Of a stretch of 29,728 bases of DNA, positions 16,975 through 27,055 are shown one piece after another. The position numbers and the translations under genes are program-made. This stretch comes from Bacteroidales bacterium (lineage in GTDB: Bacteria > Bacteroidota > Bacteroidia > Bacteroidales > Muribaculaceae): NCBI GenBank assembly GCA_019416425.1, contig DXXK01000102.1:1-29728 (forward strand). The letters are read 5' to 3'. A model generated the notes under the pieces. It saw nothing but the letters and a program-made list of their open reading frames with translations, made no database searches and was not told the origin of the DNA. Each line of letters begins with the position of its first letter. Positions within the stretch are counted from its first letter, which is position 1.

Positions 16975-19900
16975 ATGAAACGGATATACAACATAGCCGT
17001 TGCCACAGCTATACTCTCTGCGGTGGGTTTGTCGGGCGCGTGGTTCCTTTCGGGGCCTTCCGCCGGGGCGAACAATTCGCCGGGCAGCAGCGGCATAAAC
17101 ATAGAGGCTGACAGCCCTGCCTCCTCTCCGGGGACGGTGGTCAGCGAAAGCGGCAATTCCTCTCCGCAACAGCAGGAAAAAGTAAAGGACGCCGGCATAG
17201 CGGCCACGCAGCCGGCAAAAGCTCAAACCTCAAAGCAGGATGCGGACAAATATTCCCGCATACCTGACGGCGAGTCGGTAAAAGGGTCGTTCCGCAAGGG
17301 ACAGGCTGACAGTCTGGCGGTGGCCGGCGGTGCAATCTCCTTCTCCGGAGGTACACTGCTGCGCGACACCGAACTGTCGGTGTCGGTGCTTGCCGAGGAT
17401 GATATGCCCGAACTTGATTTTGCCATGACGAATGTCACGGCACAGGGCGAGGGATACCGGTTCCTGCCTCACGGCACTCACTTCTCTGAAGAAGGCGCAA
17501 CCGTAAGGCTCGGCTACGATCGCACGAGGATTCCGAGCGGTTACACGGAAGACGACATACGCACGTTCTATTACGATGTCGAGCAGGAGCACTGGGTGGC
17601 TCTCGACCGCATAGCTGTCAACAAGGAGCTGGCCTATGTGGAGTCAAAGACTACCCACTTCACCGACATGATCAACGGTGTCATTCAGGCACCCGAATCA
17701 CCTGAGACCGACGGTTTCGCCCCCACCATGATGAACGACATCAAGGCTGCGGACCCGACGGCGAAGCTCAACATCATCACACCTCCGACGGCTAACAACC
17801 GTGGCTCCGCCAACCTGCAATATGCCTTCGAGATGCCTCCTGCCCGCAACGGCATGGCTCCCTCATTGGCAATAAGCTACAACAGCGACGGCGGCAACGG
17901 CTGGCTCGGACAGGGCTGGGACCTCTCCGTCCCCTCTATAACGCTCGATACCCGCTGGGGTGTTCCGCGCTATGACCTGACCAACGAGACCGAGACATAT
18001 TCACTCTCCGGCTCGATGCTCTCGACGATGGATGACAACGGCGCGATGAGCGTCGCCCACCGTGGTGACAAGATTGCCCGTAAGTCAGACCGTCAGTTCT
18101 ATACCCGTCAGGGCGGTGATTTCTCCCGCATAATCCGCAAGGGCAGCAGCCCGGCCGATTACTATTGGGAAGTGACCGACAAACAGGGTGTGGTATATAC
18201 CTACGGCGGCGAGGGCGCGGTGCTCAAAGGCACAATTACCGACCTCTCCGGAAATACCCGCGAGGTGATTTCCGAATGGAAACTCAAACGTGTTGTCGAG
18301 ACTCACGGCGACTGGATTGAGTATGAATACAAGACATTTGACGAGCCTGTACGCGGCGGATTGGTTGCCAAGGCAATCTATCTCTACACCGTCAAAGCGG
18401 GCAATGCCGAGAGCGACAGCCCGCATACGGTTGTCACTCTCACCGGTGACAAGGAAAAACGTCAGAAGGCCAACAACGCCCGTTACGGCTATCTGACATC
18501 TTCCAACCGTCTCCTTGAAAACGTGCAGATTGACTTCATGGGAGCGAAACTGCGCAGCTATTCGTTCTCGTATGTTGACGGCGCGTTCCACAAGGATATG
18601 CTCGAAAGTGTCCGTCAGTTCGACGACAAGGGCACCGAGTTCGCCTTCCAGAAGTTCGACTATTACGACGACGTTCAGTCGGGCAATGGCTATGTGCCTT
18701 TCAAGTCCGAGTCCGAGACATGGAACACCCACAATGACGGCCTCGACGCAGGTTTTATCAACCCGTTGCAGGGGATGGATATGTTCAGCGACAAGCCTTC
18801 CGCTCTTGGTGGCACGACAAGTTCATCGGTTGGTGGCTCGTTCTATGCTGGTGTCGGTCCCGACGACCAGAGCACAACCACTACGACAACCGGAGGTGGT
18901 GGCTTCAACTATTCAAATGACAAATCAAAGGGTCTGTCCACGTTTGTGGATTTGAACGGTGACGGTCTCCCCGATAAGGTTTACCGTGAAGGCGGAGCGT
19001 TGTATTATCGTCCTCAGCTAAGGGATGCCAATTCCGGTGAAATCTCATACGGAGAACCTATTAGGGTCAAAGGCATTTCCGGATTTTCTTCATCCAGCAG
19101 CAACACCTATTCAGGCGGTGCTGATGTTAAGGTCGGCTGGGGACCAGTTGCAGCTACTGTCGGTGTTGATTTGTCGAAAACTACCACAAAGACAAAGGAA
19201 TATTTCTCTGACATCAACGGTGACGGTTTGATTGACCTCGTTTCAAATGGCAAGGTTTATTTCAACCATATCGAATTTGACGCACAGGGTAATGCCGTTC
19301 CGACATTCACATTGAGTAGTGCTGATACACCCAGCCCGATTATCTATGACCCCACCAAGATAGACACATCCGTCGGTGCGGTTGACCCGGAAGAGCAGGC
19401 AGAGGTACTGCGCATATCCCCAATGGAGGATGCAGTCCGCGTATGGGTAGCTCCAAGAGCTGGTGTAGTCAGCATTTCCGGCACAGTTTCGCTTGTTACT
19501 CCGACTGGAGACTATGATGCTGATGAGTATGAAAAAGCGGATGGTGTCCGTGTAGCCATTCAAAAAGGCGGCTCAGAATTGTGGAGTCAGTCCATAGCCA
19601 AGGGGGATGCCTCCGCTCACAATGCTGCGGCTACGGCTGTATCGGTCAACAAGGGTGACCGAATATATTTCCGTGTCCAGTCAGGTACGGAGGAAATGAG
19701 CAATGGTGCGTTTGACGAGGTTGTATGGCATCCTGTCATAACCTACGCCGGGACTGAAGAAATAATGCCCAATGGCTACTCGACAACAAAATATGAGCCG
19801 GAAGAAGGTGCGTTATATTTTGCAGCCACTTCATTGAGTATTGCGAAAAACAATCCAACGGTCGGCATATCCGGCAATTTCACAAAGCCTGAAACTACGG

Positions 19901-22900
19901 ATGATGTCACGCTTACCATTGTTGGCTCTACGGACCGAAAGGACGTTAACGGCAATGACAATCCGGCTTATGTCGAGAAAACGGTATTTACCCGTACATT
20001 CCCGTGGAATGAAAGGTTTGATGACGACGTTTCAGTGTCGTTGCAAAACAACGACGGTCTGACAAACTTCCGGTTTGTCGTAAGTTCGGAATCAAATGTG
20101 CGCTGGGATGCTGTCAAGTGGAGTCCTGTCGTTTCTTACACGGATTCAACCGGGACACAGCAGAACCGCCCTGTCTGCCCGGACTATACGTTGTACGCCA
20201 ATCACATAAAAAATGCTCCGTCTTATACAGCAACTACGGCGGATACAATTCTTCATGTAAAACCAGCTATAACTTTTGCAAATCCGTCTTATAACGGAAA
20301 AGTCACATTGACAGCGAAGACAACCGACAAGCTGTTGGGCAAGAAATCCTTCGCCGTTATGGGTGGGATTGTGGCAAATGACTCTATTTCCATACTGAAA
20401 TCAGACATCGGCAGCGATAAGGTTTGGTTTGAATTGTTCTCGGAGGATTGTTTTATAGGCGATGCCGTGGCAAATGTCGCTGTCCAGATTAAATCTCCGT
20501 CGGTGATTTTGCCTCAGACTGTTGATGCCAACCTGTACGCAGCCAATGACCCGTCTGGATTCGGACATCTATATCGAGGCTGGGGCGGTTTTGTGTATAA
20601 CGCATCTGAAAACCGTTACTCCCGACCCATTGATGAGTCTTTGCTGACATTGCCTGAAGATGAAAATGTTACTCTTGACCCGTTGACAATGGCGTTTACG
20701 CCGTTGAGTACGGATTTGAATAAACTTGACCGTTGGAGCGGTCAGCGCGAGGAGATATTCATAACAGCTACCAATATGGGGTCAGCCCGTCTGACCGAAC
20801 TGGATGTTGTCCTCACGAATCCGTTTGACAATATCGGAGCTGTGTCCGGCATCGCCGGTGAACATCTGCAAGGCACAGGGGCGGCTGCAATCTCTCAGGA
20901 GATGGTAAGCAACAGCCGTGTTGTCCAGACAGGTGTCATGCTCACCTATAATGATTCCAAGGGCAGCTCTACAACCAAGTCTATGATGATTGACCTCAAC
21001 GGTGACGGTTATCCTGACATCGTAGCCGGAGGTAAAGTTCAATACACCAATACCCTCGGCGGCATAAGCGGCGAAGTTCTCGGTGGCATAGGTTCGGTAA
21101 CGAGTGAAAACCAGTCAAATGGGTTTGCGCTCAGCAGCGATGCGATAATGTCAGTCAGCAACACTGTCGGACACATTGCAGGCGGCAAGGCAAACAATTC
21201 CAATCAGGAGTCCAGCAGCAAGGCAAAAGGCGGTATTCCTGTATCTGCAAGCATACCTCCTTCCAATGAGGATTGGAGCACCGAGAGCTTCGTCGATGTA
21301 AACGGTGACGGTCTGCCTGACAAGATAGTTTCAGGTGGCAAAGTTCGCATCAATCTCGGTTATGCCTTTACTGAGCCGATAGATTGGGATATTGACCGCA
21401 TACAGGGCGGTAAGGGCCAGTCTTTCTCAGCTGGTGGATCATTCAATATCGGTTCAAGCAGTTTTGCCGGAGGATTTAATTTCGTAACCTCCAAAAACGG
21501 AGAAGAATATAATCTTACGGATATAAACTCTGACGGTCTGCCTGACAAGGTTTGGAAATCCGGCGACAACATTATGGTCGCCTTGAATACCGGTACCGGT
21601 TTTGACACTCCGTTTGCATGGAAAGGCGCAAAGGCCCTCAATGAGTCTGCATCCACATCGGAAGGTAGCAATGTAGCCTTCACGGTCAACATTACTCCTA
21701 AGATTATTCCGATTAAAATATCGGTTAACCCCGGTGTTTCATTGAGCCATAGCATCAACCGAGTAAAATACTCTTTGCAGGATGTTGACGGTGACGGCTA
21801 TCTGGATATTGTTGAGTCTGACAGCGAGAACGAGCTGAAGGTTACCCGCTCGGCTATCGGTCGTACCAATATGCTCAAATCGGTCACCAACTCTATCGGC
21901 GGTCGCTTTGAGGTGGACTATGCACACTCGACTCCTACCTACGGGCATCCCGGCGGCAAGTGGGTGATGTCGGCATTGACTATTGACGACGGTATCCATG
22001 ATGACGGTCCGTTGATGAAGTCGGCGTTTGAATACTCCGACGGTTTCCGTGACCGTCACGAGCGCGACTTCCTCGGTTTCGGCAAGGTTGTCACCAAGAG
22101 CCTCGACACCAACAGCGGCAATAGCGTATATCGCCAGGCAGTTCAGGAATTTGCGGTTGACAACTATTATTCCTCCGGCAACCTTGTGGCCTCCTACGTA
22201 ACCGACGCATCGGGCAACAAGTTCACCGAGACAGTCAACGAGTATGACGCTTACAGCGTGACGGCCAATGCGGATAGTTACTCATTCGTGCAGAAGGATG
22301 TCATTTACAGTGACCGTGCATCGGCGTTTGTTCCCCTACGCTACACCGCCAACAGGCAGTATGAGGGTGCATCGCAGGGTATGGTTATCTCCGAGGCATG
22401 GAACGAGTATTATCTCAACGGTTACCACGGTGAGCTGAAATCCTATCGTTACAGCGACAATGGCAGCCTCGGCAGCAACGGAGCCGGTGGCTACGACTAC
22501 GCGACCAACATCCAGTACACATCCAACGACAGCAAGCACATCTTCGGTCTTCCCTCCAATGTGACGGTTGTCGGAGGTGACGGCTCGATGTATCACAGCG
22601 TGTCGGCTACTTACGACACCAAGTATCCTAATCATCTGACGCAGGTGTCGCAGCAGCTTGGTTCGGGCGTTGCAGTCACCGACTACAAGTATGACCGCTA
22701 CGGCAACATCACTCAGAAGACCCTCCCGGCAAACGGAACAGGTCAGCGTATGTGGTACAAGTACCGCTACGAGCCTGAGATGAATATGTATGTCGAGCGC
22801 ATAGACGACGCATGGGGCTACCGCAGCGAGGCCGGCAATTTCGATTACCGCTATGGAATCGCCCTTGAACGTCGAGACCTCAACAATTTCTACTACGAGA

Positions 22901-25900
22901 CTGAAATTGACAACATGGGTCGTGTCACCAAGGTTCGCGGACCCAACGAGCTGGCGACAGGTGTTGACTACATTATCGCGTTTGAGTACAAGCCGAAGGC
23001 CGAGTTCGGAGAGTCCGGCATATCCGCTCCCGCATACGCTGTCACCAAGCATTACGACATCCAGCACCCCGGTGACGACCTTGAAACTGTGACATTCGTT
23101 GACGGTTTCGGCAGACCGGTTCAGGTGAAAAAAGACGGCGTTGTCACGACAGCATCCAAGGGTTCGGGTGCATCCGACCAAAATGTTATGATTGTCAGCG
23201 GTCGCAATGTCTATGACGCTTTCGGTCGTGTCGCTAAGGCTTACTACCCGACAACCGAAGGCATGGGCAGCAAGACTTCGTTCAGCACCACGTTTGATAA
23301 TGTCAATCCGACAATCACGGCTTATGACGTTCTCGACCGTGCATTGGAGGTAACTCTTCCTGACGGTTCCATTACCCAAACTACATATTCGCTTGCCGGC
23401 AATAATATGGTGACTGATGTAGAGGATGCTCTCAATAATCATCAGATTACCCATACCAATGGTAGCGGCAAGACCGTCAAGTCAATTCAACCCAATGGTC
23501 CTGACGGGCCTATTGAGACTTCGTTTGAGTATGACGGAATCCAGCGACTTGTGAAGGTTACTGACACCGAAGGCAATGTCACCACGTCGGTTTACGATAT
23601 GGGAGACCGCCGTACGGAGGTCAACCATCCGGCAAGCGGTATCACGTCGTTCACCTACGACCCGCTCGGCAATGTCCTGACCAAGCAGACTGCAAACATG
23701 GCGGAGGAAGGAAAGATGATTACCTATACCTACGACTACCATCGTCTGACTGGTATCAGCTATCCTGACCACCCCGAAAACAATGTCAAGTATTATTACG
23801 GCGGCCGCAACGCCTCCTACAACCGCATCGGTCGTCTGATGATGCGCGAGGACGGTACAGGCGCGATAGAATATTTCTACGGCAAGATGGGCGAGGTCAC
23901 CAAGACACGCCGCACTCTCATCGTTCCCAATCAGGCGATTGCAACCTACGTCACCCAGTGGACTTACGACAGCCACAACCGACTTATCGAGATGATTTAT
24001 CCCGACGAGGAAAAAGTGACTTACTCCTACAACCTCGGAGGCCTTCTTGAAAAGGTTCGCGGTGAGAAGTCCTATGGTTACGACTACATCACCAAACTGG
24101 GCTACGACAAGTTCGAGCAGCGCAGCTATCTGAAGTATTGCAACGGTGCGGAGACCTTCTACACCTACGACAACCGTCGCCGCCTGAGCAATCTCGCTGT
24201 CAACAGCGGAGGCACTTCCATAATGGACAACGCCTATACGTTTGATGCTGTGAGCAATGTTCTTTCGGTGGCCAACAATGCTTCGCTCCCCGCAAACGGC
24301 AATGCCGGCGGCCAGATGTCGCACACCTATACTTATGACGGTCTCTATCGTCTCGCCACCGCGACGGGTACATACATCGGTGCCGACAACAAGTCAGCAT
24401 CCTACACCCTCTCTATGGGCTATGACAATATGCACCGCATCAAGTCAAAGAGCCAGCATCTGACTCAGGACAATGTACAGTTCAACGGCACCCTCAATGT
24501 AGGTTACGACCTTACTTACACTTACGGTTCGGAAGATGGAAAGAAATTCCAGCTTGAAAGTGTAAAGGATGTTAATTACCGCACTGAGGAGACACCCGAA
24601 GGTCAACAAATCGAGAACGGCCACGTTTATACTTATGACAGGAACGGAAATCTTGTATATGTGAACACCAGCCGTATGATGACCGACGGACATAGGGACA
24701 ACAGTGTCGGAGAGCGCAAGCTCATCTGGGATGAGGAGAATCGTCTGCTTGCAGTTGACGACAACGGTTTCGTGTCCAACTACTGGTACGATGCCGACGG
24801 AGAGCGTACTGTCAAGACATCCGGCGAAAGCGATCAGGTCTATGTCAACGGAGTTTTCTCCGGCGGCTCGACCAACACCGCTAAATTCTCGCTCTACGTC
24901 AGCCCGTACCTCGTGGCTAATCAGGGCGGTCGTTACACCAAGCATATCTACGCCGGTAGCCAGCGCATAGTGTCAAAAGTCGGCGATTTCGCCTCCTACG
25001 GTTCTGACCCTCGCCGCATAGAATATGCCGGTGCGAACACCGACGGTCTTTCGGTTGACTACAAGTCGAAGTATGCAGCGCAGCAACAGGTCATCAAGGA
25101 CAACTATAAGTTCTTCGATGTCCCTTACAACGGAACAGACAACGACAACTATGCCGATGGTGAAGGATTCTGCTGCAACGATGGTTCTATGGAGGCAGCG
25201 GTTGCTCAGGCTCGGAAGGCTCAGACCCGCGCGGTTTCGCGGTCGTTCAAAGATCCCGACAACTACGAGAACTTGCAGTTCTTCTATCATCCAGACCACC
25301 TCGGAAGCTCCAGCTTCATTACCAACCTTGATGGTGAAGTGGTGCAGCATATCGAGTATGTCCCCTTCGGCGAAGTCTTCATTGAGGAGCGCAACAACGT
25401 ATGGAACACGCCTTACCTCTTCAACGCGAAGGAATTCGACGAGGAGACTGGTATGTACTACTACGGTGCCCGCTACTATGACCCAAAACTCAGCCTTTGG
25501 GTTTCGGTAGATCCGCTTGTTCAGAAGTATCAGATTCTTCTTCCATATGGGTATTGCTCCAATAATCCAATTGTTAGAATTGATCCTGATGGACAATATG
25601 ATTTCGAGAATATTGAAGAAAATCAAACTTATAAGGTAGTAGCAGTTTTTCAAAGTCAATATGCAGACATAGATAAGGCAAATAAAAATAGAGCTCTCAC
25701 AATAGATTATCAAGCGGCTCAGAAAGCAGGGATGCCAATAATGTTGGTAGACAATATTTCTGACTTTGCAGACGCATTGAATAAGTTGGAAGATATGAAT
25801 TCCTATGCGGATTCTTATACTCTCAACTCTCATGGAAATAGCGGTACTTTCTCCATTGGTTCTGACAACATAAATTCAGATACTGATGTGTCATCGTTAA

Positions 25901-26286
25901 AGAATGGATTAATTGCGACTACAGTTTTTATTGGAGCTTGCAAATCCGGATTAGGACAAGAAGGGTCAAACCTGCTTCAGCATTTTTCGAAGGCTACGGA
26001 AAGTACGGTTATAGGCTCTTGTCATAATCTTAAAGCTGGTTACAAATATGATGGCAGTGATAAATTGTCAAAAGACCCCTCTTTGTTTAAGTATGTCTTT
26101 GGCATAAATGACGGGAATGATTATAAAGTATCCGGAAGTGGTTCACAGCCAATGCGAATATACAATGTGTCAATACATAAAACTGAAGGTATAAAATGGG
26201 ATGGAGGGAATAAGGGCCTTTTCCCCGCATTGATAGATGTGTTCCTTAGTCCTGTTAAGCCTTTGCTTAATTCGGCAGGACAATGA
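16975..26286 (+). CDS. Giant SpvB/FG-GAP/Rhs polymorphic toxin with a caspase-like tip
   Basis: The product has 3,103 residues. A signal/membrane segment (about 5-25) and a low-complexity Ser/Gln stretch precede a beta domain (about 95-245), then an SpvB-type domain (about 260-380, NGWLGQGWDL). Six DxNGDGxxD-type FG-GAP/VCBS repeats start near 657, 744, 1340, 1439, 1516 and 1603 and probably bind calcium. Rhs YD repeats (about 1900-2770) build the encapsulating shell and close with the core motif PDHLGSS (about 2773-2779) and IDPDGQ (2869-2874). The plan matches TcB/TcC and Rhs cocoons. The variable tip (2875-3103) is AT-rich and has SHGNSG (His2953) and GACKSG (Cys2989), like the His-Cys dyad of DUF4347/C80/caspase-type clan CD peptidases. 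An overlapping lipoprotein gene is the probable immunity gene. Confidence 0.85.
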   Translation: MKRIYNIAVATAILSAVGLSGAWFLSGPSAGANNSPGSSGINIEADSPASSPGTVVSESGNSSPQQQEKVKDAGIAATQPAKAQTSKQDADKYSRIPDGESVKGSFRKGQADSLAVAGGAISFSGGTLLRDTELSVSVLAEDDMPELDFAMTNVTAQGEGYRFLPHGTHFSEEGATVRLGYDRTRIPSGYTEDDIRTFYYDVEQEHWVALDRIAVNKELAYVESKTTHFTDMINGVIQAPESPETDGFAPTMMNDIKAADPTAKLNIITPPTANNRGSANLQYAFEMPPARNGMAPSLAISYNSDGGNGWLGQGWDLSVPSITLDTRWGVPRYDLTNETETYSLSGSMLSTMDDNGAMSVAHRGDKIARKSDRQFYTRQGGDFSRIIRKGSSPADYYWEVTDKQGVVYTYGGEGAVLKGTITDLSGNTREVISEWKLKRVVETHGDWIEYEYKTFDEPVRGGLVAKAIYLYTVKAGNAESDSPHTVVTLTGDKEKRQKANNARYGYLTSSNRLLENVQIDFMGAKLRSYSFSYVDGAFHKDMLESVRQFDDKGTEFAFQKFDYYDDVQSGNGYVPFKSESETWNTHNDGLDAGFINPLQGMDMFSDKPSALGGTTSSSVGGSFYAGVGPDDQSTTTTTTGGGGFNYSNDKSKGLSTFVDLNGDGLPDKVYREGGALYYRPQLRDANSGEISYGEPIRVKGISGFSSSSSNTYSGGADVKVGWGPVAATVGVDLSKTTTKTKEYFSDINGDGLIDLVSNGKVYFNHIEFDAQGNAVPTFTLSSADTPSPIIYDPTKIDTSVGAVDPEEQAEVLRISPMEDAVRVWVAPRAGVVSISGTVSLVTPTGDYDADEYEKADGVRVAIQKGGSELWSQSIAKGDASAHNAAATAVSVNKGDRIYFRVQSGTEEMSNGAFDEVVWHPVITYAGTEEIMPNGYSTTKYEPEEGALYFAATSLSIAKNNPTVGISGNFTKPETTDDVTLTIVGSTDRKDVNGNDNPAYVEKTVFTRTFPWNERFDDDVSVSLQNNDGLTNFRFVVSSESNVRWDAVKWSPVVSYTDSTGTQQNRPVCPDYTLYANHIKNAPSYTATTADTILHVKPAITFANPSYNGKVTLTAKTTDKLLGKKSFAVMGGIVANDSISILKSDIGSDKVWFELFSEDCFIGDAVANVAVQIKSPSVILPQTVDANLYAANDPSGFGHLYRGWGGFVYNASENRYSRPIDESLLTLPEDENVTLDPLTMAFTPLSTDLNKLDRWSGQREEIFITATNMGSARLTELDVVLTNPFDNIGAVSGIAGEHLQGTGAAAISQEMVSNSRVVQTGVMLTYNDSKGSSTTKSMMIDLNGDGYPDIVAGGKVQYTNTLGGISGEVLGGIGSVTSENQSNGFALSSDAIMSVSNTVGHIAGGKANNSNQESSSKAKGGIPVSASIPPSNEDWSTESFVDVNGDGLPDKIVSGGKVRINLGYAFTEPIDWDIDRIQGGKGQSFSAGGSFNIGSSSFAGGFNFVTSKNGEEYNLTDINSDGLPDKVWKSGDNIMVALNTGTGFDTPFAWKGAKALNESASTSEGSNVAFTVNITPKIIPIKISVNPGVSLSHSINRVKYSLQDVDGDGYLDIVESDSENELKVTRSAIGRTNMLKSVTNSIGGRFEVDYAHSTPTYGHPGGKWVMSALTIDDGIHDDGPLMKSAFEYSDGFRDRHERDFLGFGKVVTKSLDTNSGNSVYRQAVQEFAVDNYYSSGNLVASYVTDASGNKFTETVNEYDAYSVTANADSYSFVQKDVIYSDRASAFVPLRYTANRQYEGASQGMVISEAWNEYYLNGYHGELKSYRYSDNGSLGSNGAGGYDYATNIQYTSNDSKHIFGLPSNVTVVGGDGSMYHSVSATYDTKYPNHLTQVSQQLGSGVAVTDYKYDRYGNITQKTLPANGTGQRMWYKYRYEPEMNMYVERIDDAWGYRSEAGNFDYRYGIALERRDLNNFYYETEIDNMGRVTKVRGPNELATGVDYIIAFEYKPKAEFGESGISAPAYAVTKHYDIQHPGDDLETVTFVDGFGRPVQVKKDGVVTTASKGSGASDQNVMIVSGRNVYDAFGRVAKAYYPTTEGMGSKTSFSTTFDNVNPTITAYDVLDRALEVTLPDGSITQTTYSLAGNNMVTDVEDALNNHQITHTNGSGKTVKSIQPNGPDGPIETSFEYDGIQRLVKVTDTEGNVTTSVYDMGDRRTEVNHPASGITSFTYDPLGNVLTKQTANMAEEGKMITYTYDYHRLTGISYPDHPENNVKYYYGGRNASYNRIGRLMMREDGTGAIEYFYGKMGEVTKTRRTLIVPNQAIATYVTQWTYDSHNRLIEMIYPDEEKVTYSYNLGGLLEKVRGEKSYGYDYITKLGYDKFEQRSYLKYCNGAETFYTYDNRRRLSNLAVNSGGTSIMDNAYTFDAVSNVLSVANNASLPANGNAGGQMSHTYTYDGLYRLATATGTYIGADNKSASYTLSMGYDNMHRIKSKSQHLTQDNVQFNGTLNVGYDLTYTYGSEDGKKFQLESVKDVNYRTEETPEGQQIENGHVYTYDRNGNLVYVNTSRMMTDGHRDNSVGERKLIWDEENRLLAVDDNGFVSNYWYDADGERTVKTSGESDQVYVNGVFSGGSTNTAKFSLYVSPYLVANQGGRYTKHIYAGSQRIVSKVGDFASYGSDPRRIEYAGANTDGLSVDYKSKYAAQQQVIKDNYKFFDVPYNGTDNDNYADGEGFCCNDGSMEAAVAQARKAQTRAVSRSFKDPDNYENLQFFYHPDHLGSSSFITNLDGEVVQHIEYVPFGEVFIEERNNVWNTPYLFNAKEFDEETGMYYYGARYYDPKLSLWVSVDPLVQKYQILLPYGYCSNNPIVRIDPDGQYDFENIEENQTYKVVAVFQSQYADIDKANKNRALTIDYQAAQKAGMPIMLVDNISDFADALNKLEDMNSYADSYTLNSHGNSGTFSIGSDNINSDTDVSSLKNGLIATTVFIGACKSGLGQEGSNLLQHFSKATESTVIGSCHNLKAGYKYDGSDKLSKDPSLFKYVFGINDGNDYKVSGSGSQPMRIYNVSIHKTEGIKWDGGNKGLFPALIDVFLSPVKPLLNSAGQ
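24655..25518 (+). repeat. Rhs core repeat, resident copy
   Basis: 24655-25500 aligns with 27813-28658 at a constant offset of 3,158 bp with no insertion or deletion (282 codons), and similarity fades by 25518. Only six amino-acid changes were counted, while synonymous changes are frequent. It covers residues 2561-2842, including the YD repeats before the tip and the PDHLGSS core. It is a natural crossover segment for tip exchange. Confidence 0.9.
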
Positions 26287-26963
26287 AATATTCTCTGTTA
26301 TTACTGCTATTGTTAATTACAGTAGCATGCGTTAATTCTAATAATTTTGGAGAGGTTAATAAACCTCTCCAAAATTCCCATGTCAATAAAGTTGAAGAAA
26401 GTCGGAAATATCGTTTTTTTGACTTGTTTACGATGAGTGGCAAAGAAGCATATGATGGTGATTCATGTGTTATAGTCATACAAAAGCATGATACTATAAC
26501 CTTGGAAATTCAATATCCCCTGAAATATCGCCTAGTTTTGTTGCATCAAGAAGGTTATTGGTATTCTTATGCAGAATTTGATATTGACAGGGATAAATCA
26601 GCCATGTCCAAGTCAGATTCGTGGCCTAGAAGATATGATAGGTTTATATTCAATAATACTATCTATGAATATGAACAGATTTATTCCTCTGAAATGGTTT
26701 TCAAAACTTTATATATCAAAAAACCACAATTATATGAGGTTTTTGATTTAGAATCAGACAATACTTTGGATACTAACCCTAAATTAATGCTAAATAAAAT
26801 CCAAAAAATCATCAAAAAAACAGACATCAAGTTCGAATCTGTAAGTTCCTATGATGTCATAAGAAATCGAACCTCTCTACAGGTAGTCTCTCGTAAAACA
26901 GATTTTAGTATTTCTTATACATATCCTGAATTGCAAATATGGGGATTACCCTATGGCTTATAA
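26283..26963 (+). CDS. Predicted lipoprotein, probable immunity protein for the Rhs tip
   Basis: The 226-residue protein starts with a lipoprotein signal (MKYSLLLLLLLITVAC, lipid attachment at Cys16), so it should sit in the periplasm or on the outer membrane. The rest is a mixed alpha/beta domain of no recognised family. It overlaps the toxin gene by ATGA and shares the AT-rich composition of the toxin tip, unlike the Rhs body. Position and composition are what one expects of the cognate immunity gene, here with a periplasmic site of action. A perfect 15-bp hairpin lies inside codons 21-32, just after the lipobox. The immunity assignment is inferred from context only. Confidence 0.65.
   Translation: MKYSLLLLLLLITVACVNSNNFGEVNKPLQNSHVNKVEESRKYRFFDLFTMSGKEAYDGDSCVIVIQKHDTITLEIQYPLKYRLVLLHQEGYWYSYAEFDIDRDKSAMSKSDSWPRRYDRFIFNNTIYEYEQIYSSEMVFKTLYIKKPQLYEVFDLESDNTLDTNPKLMLNKIQKIIKKTDIKFESVSSYDVIRNRTSLQVVSRKTDFSISYTYPELQIWGLPYGL
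26343..26376 (+). repeat. 15-bp perfect hairpin inside the lipoprotein gene
   Basis: AATTTTGGAGAGGTT (26343-26357) and AACCTCTCCAAAATT (26362-26376) are exact complements around an AATA loop. The structure falls in codons 21-32, between the lipid-attachment site and the mature domain. Confidence 0.7.
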
Positions 26964-26988
26964 TTGTGATAATCTAAAATCAATTTGC

Positions 26989-26996
26989 TAAATTTG
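26989..26996 (+). promoter_or_regulatory. Promoter -7 element before the SUKH gene (TAAATTTG)
   Basis: TAAATTTG matches TAnnTTTG exactly, with an upstream TTG at 26964-26966 about 22 bp before it. A start near 27003 would give a leader of about 220 nt that includes the Rhs scar and the large palindrome. This suggests the SUKH gene has its own promoter. Confidence 0.5.
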
Positions 26997-27055
26997 CACA
27001 TGGTACAACCTGTATGGACAATATTGCCGTAATTAATAGTGTCGGGTGCAAGCCC

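Noticed and set aside
22336..23454. 372-codon minus-strand open frame inside the Rhs gene
   Set aside because: It is antisense to conserved Rhs repeats and results from their codon pattern. No start signal or domain was seen.
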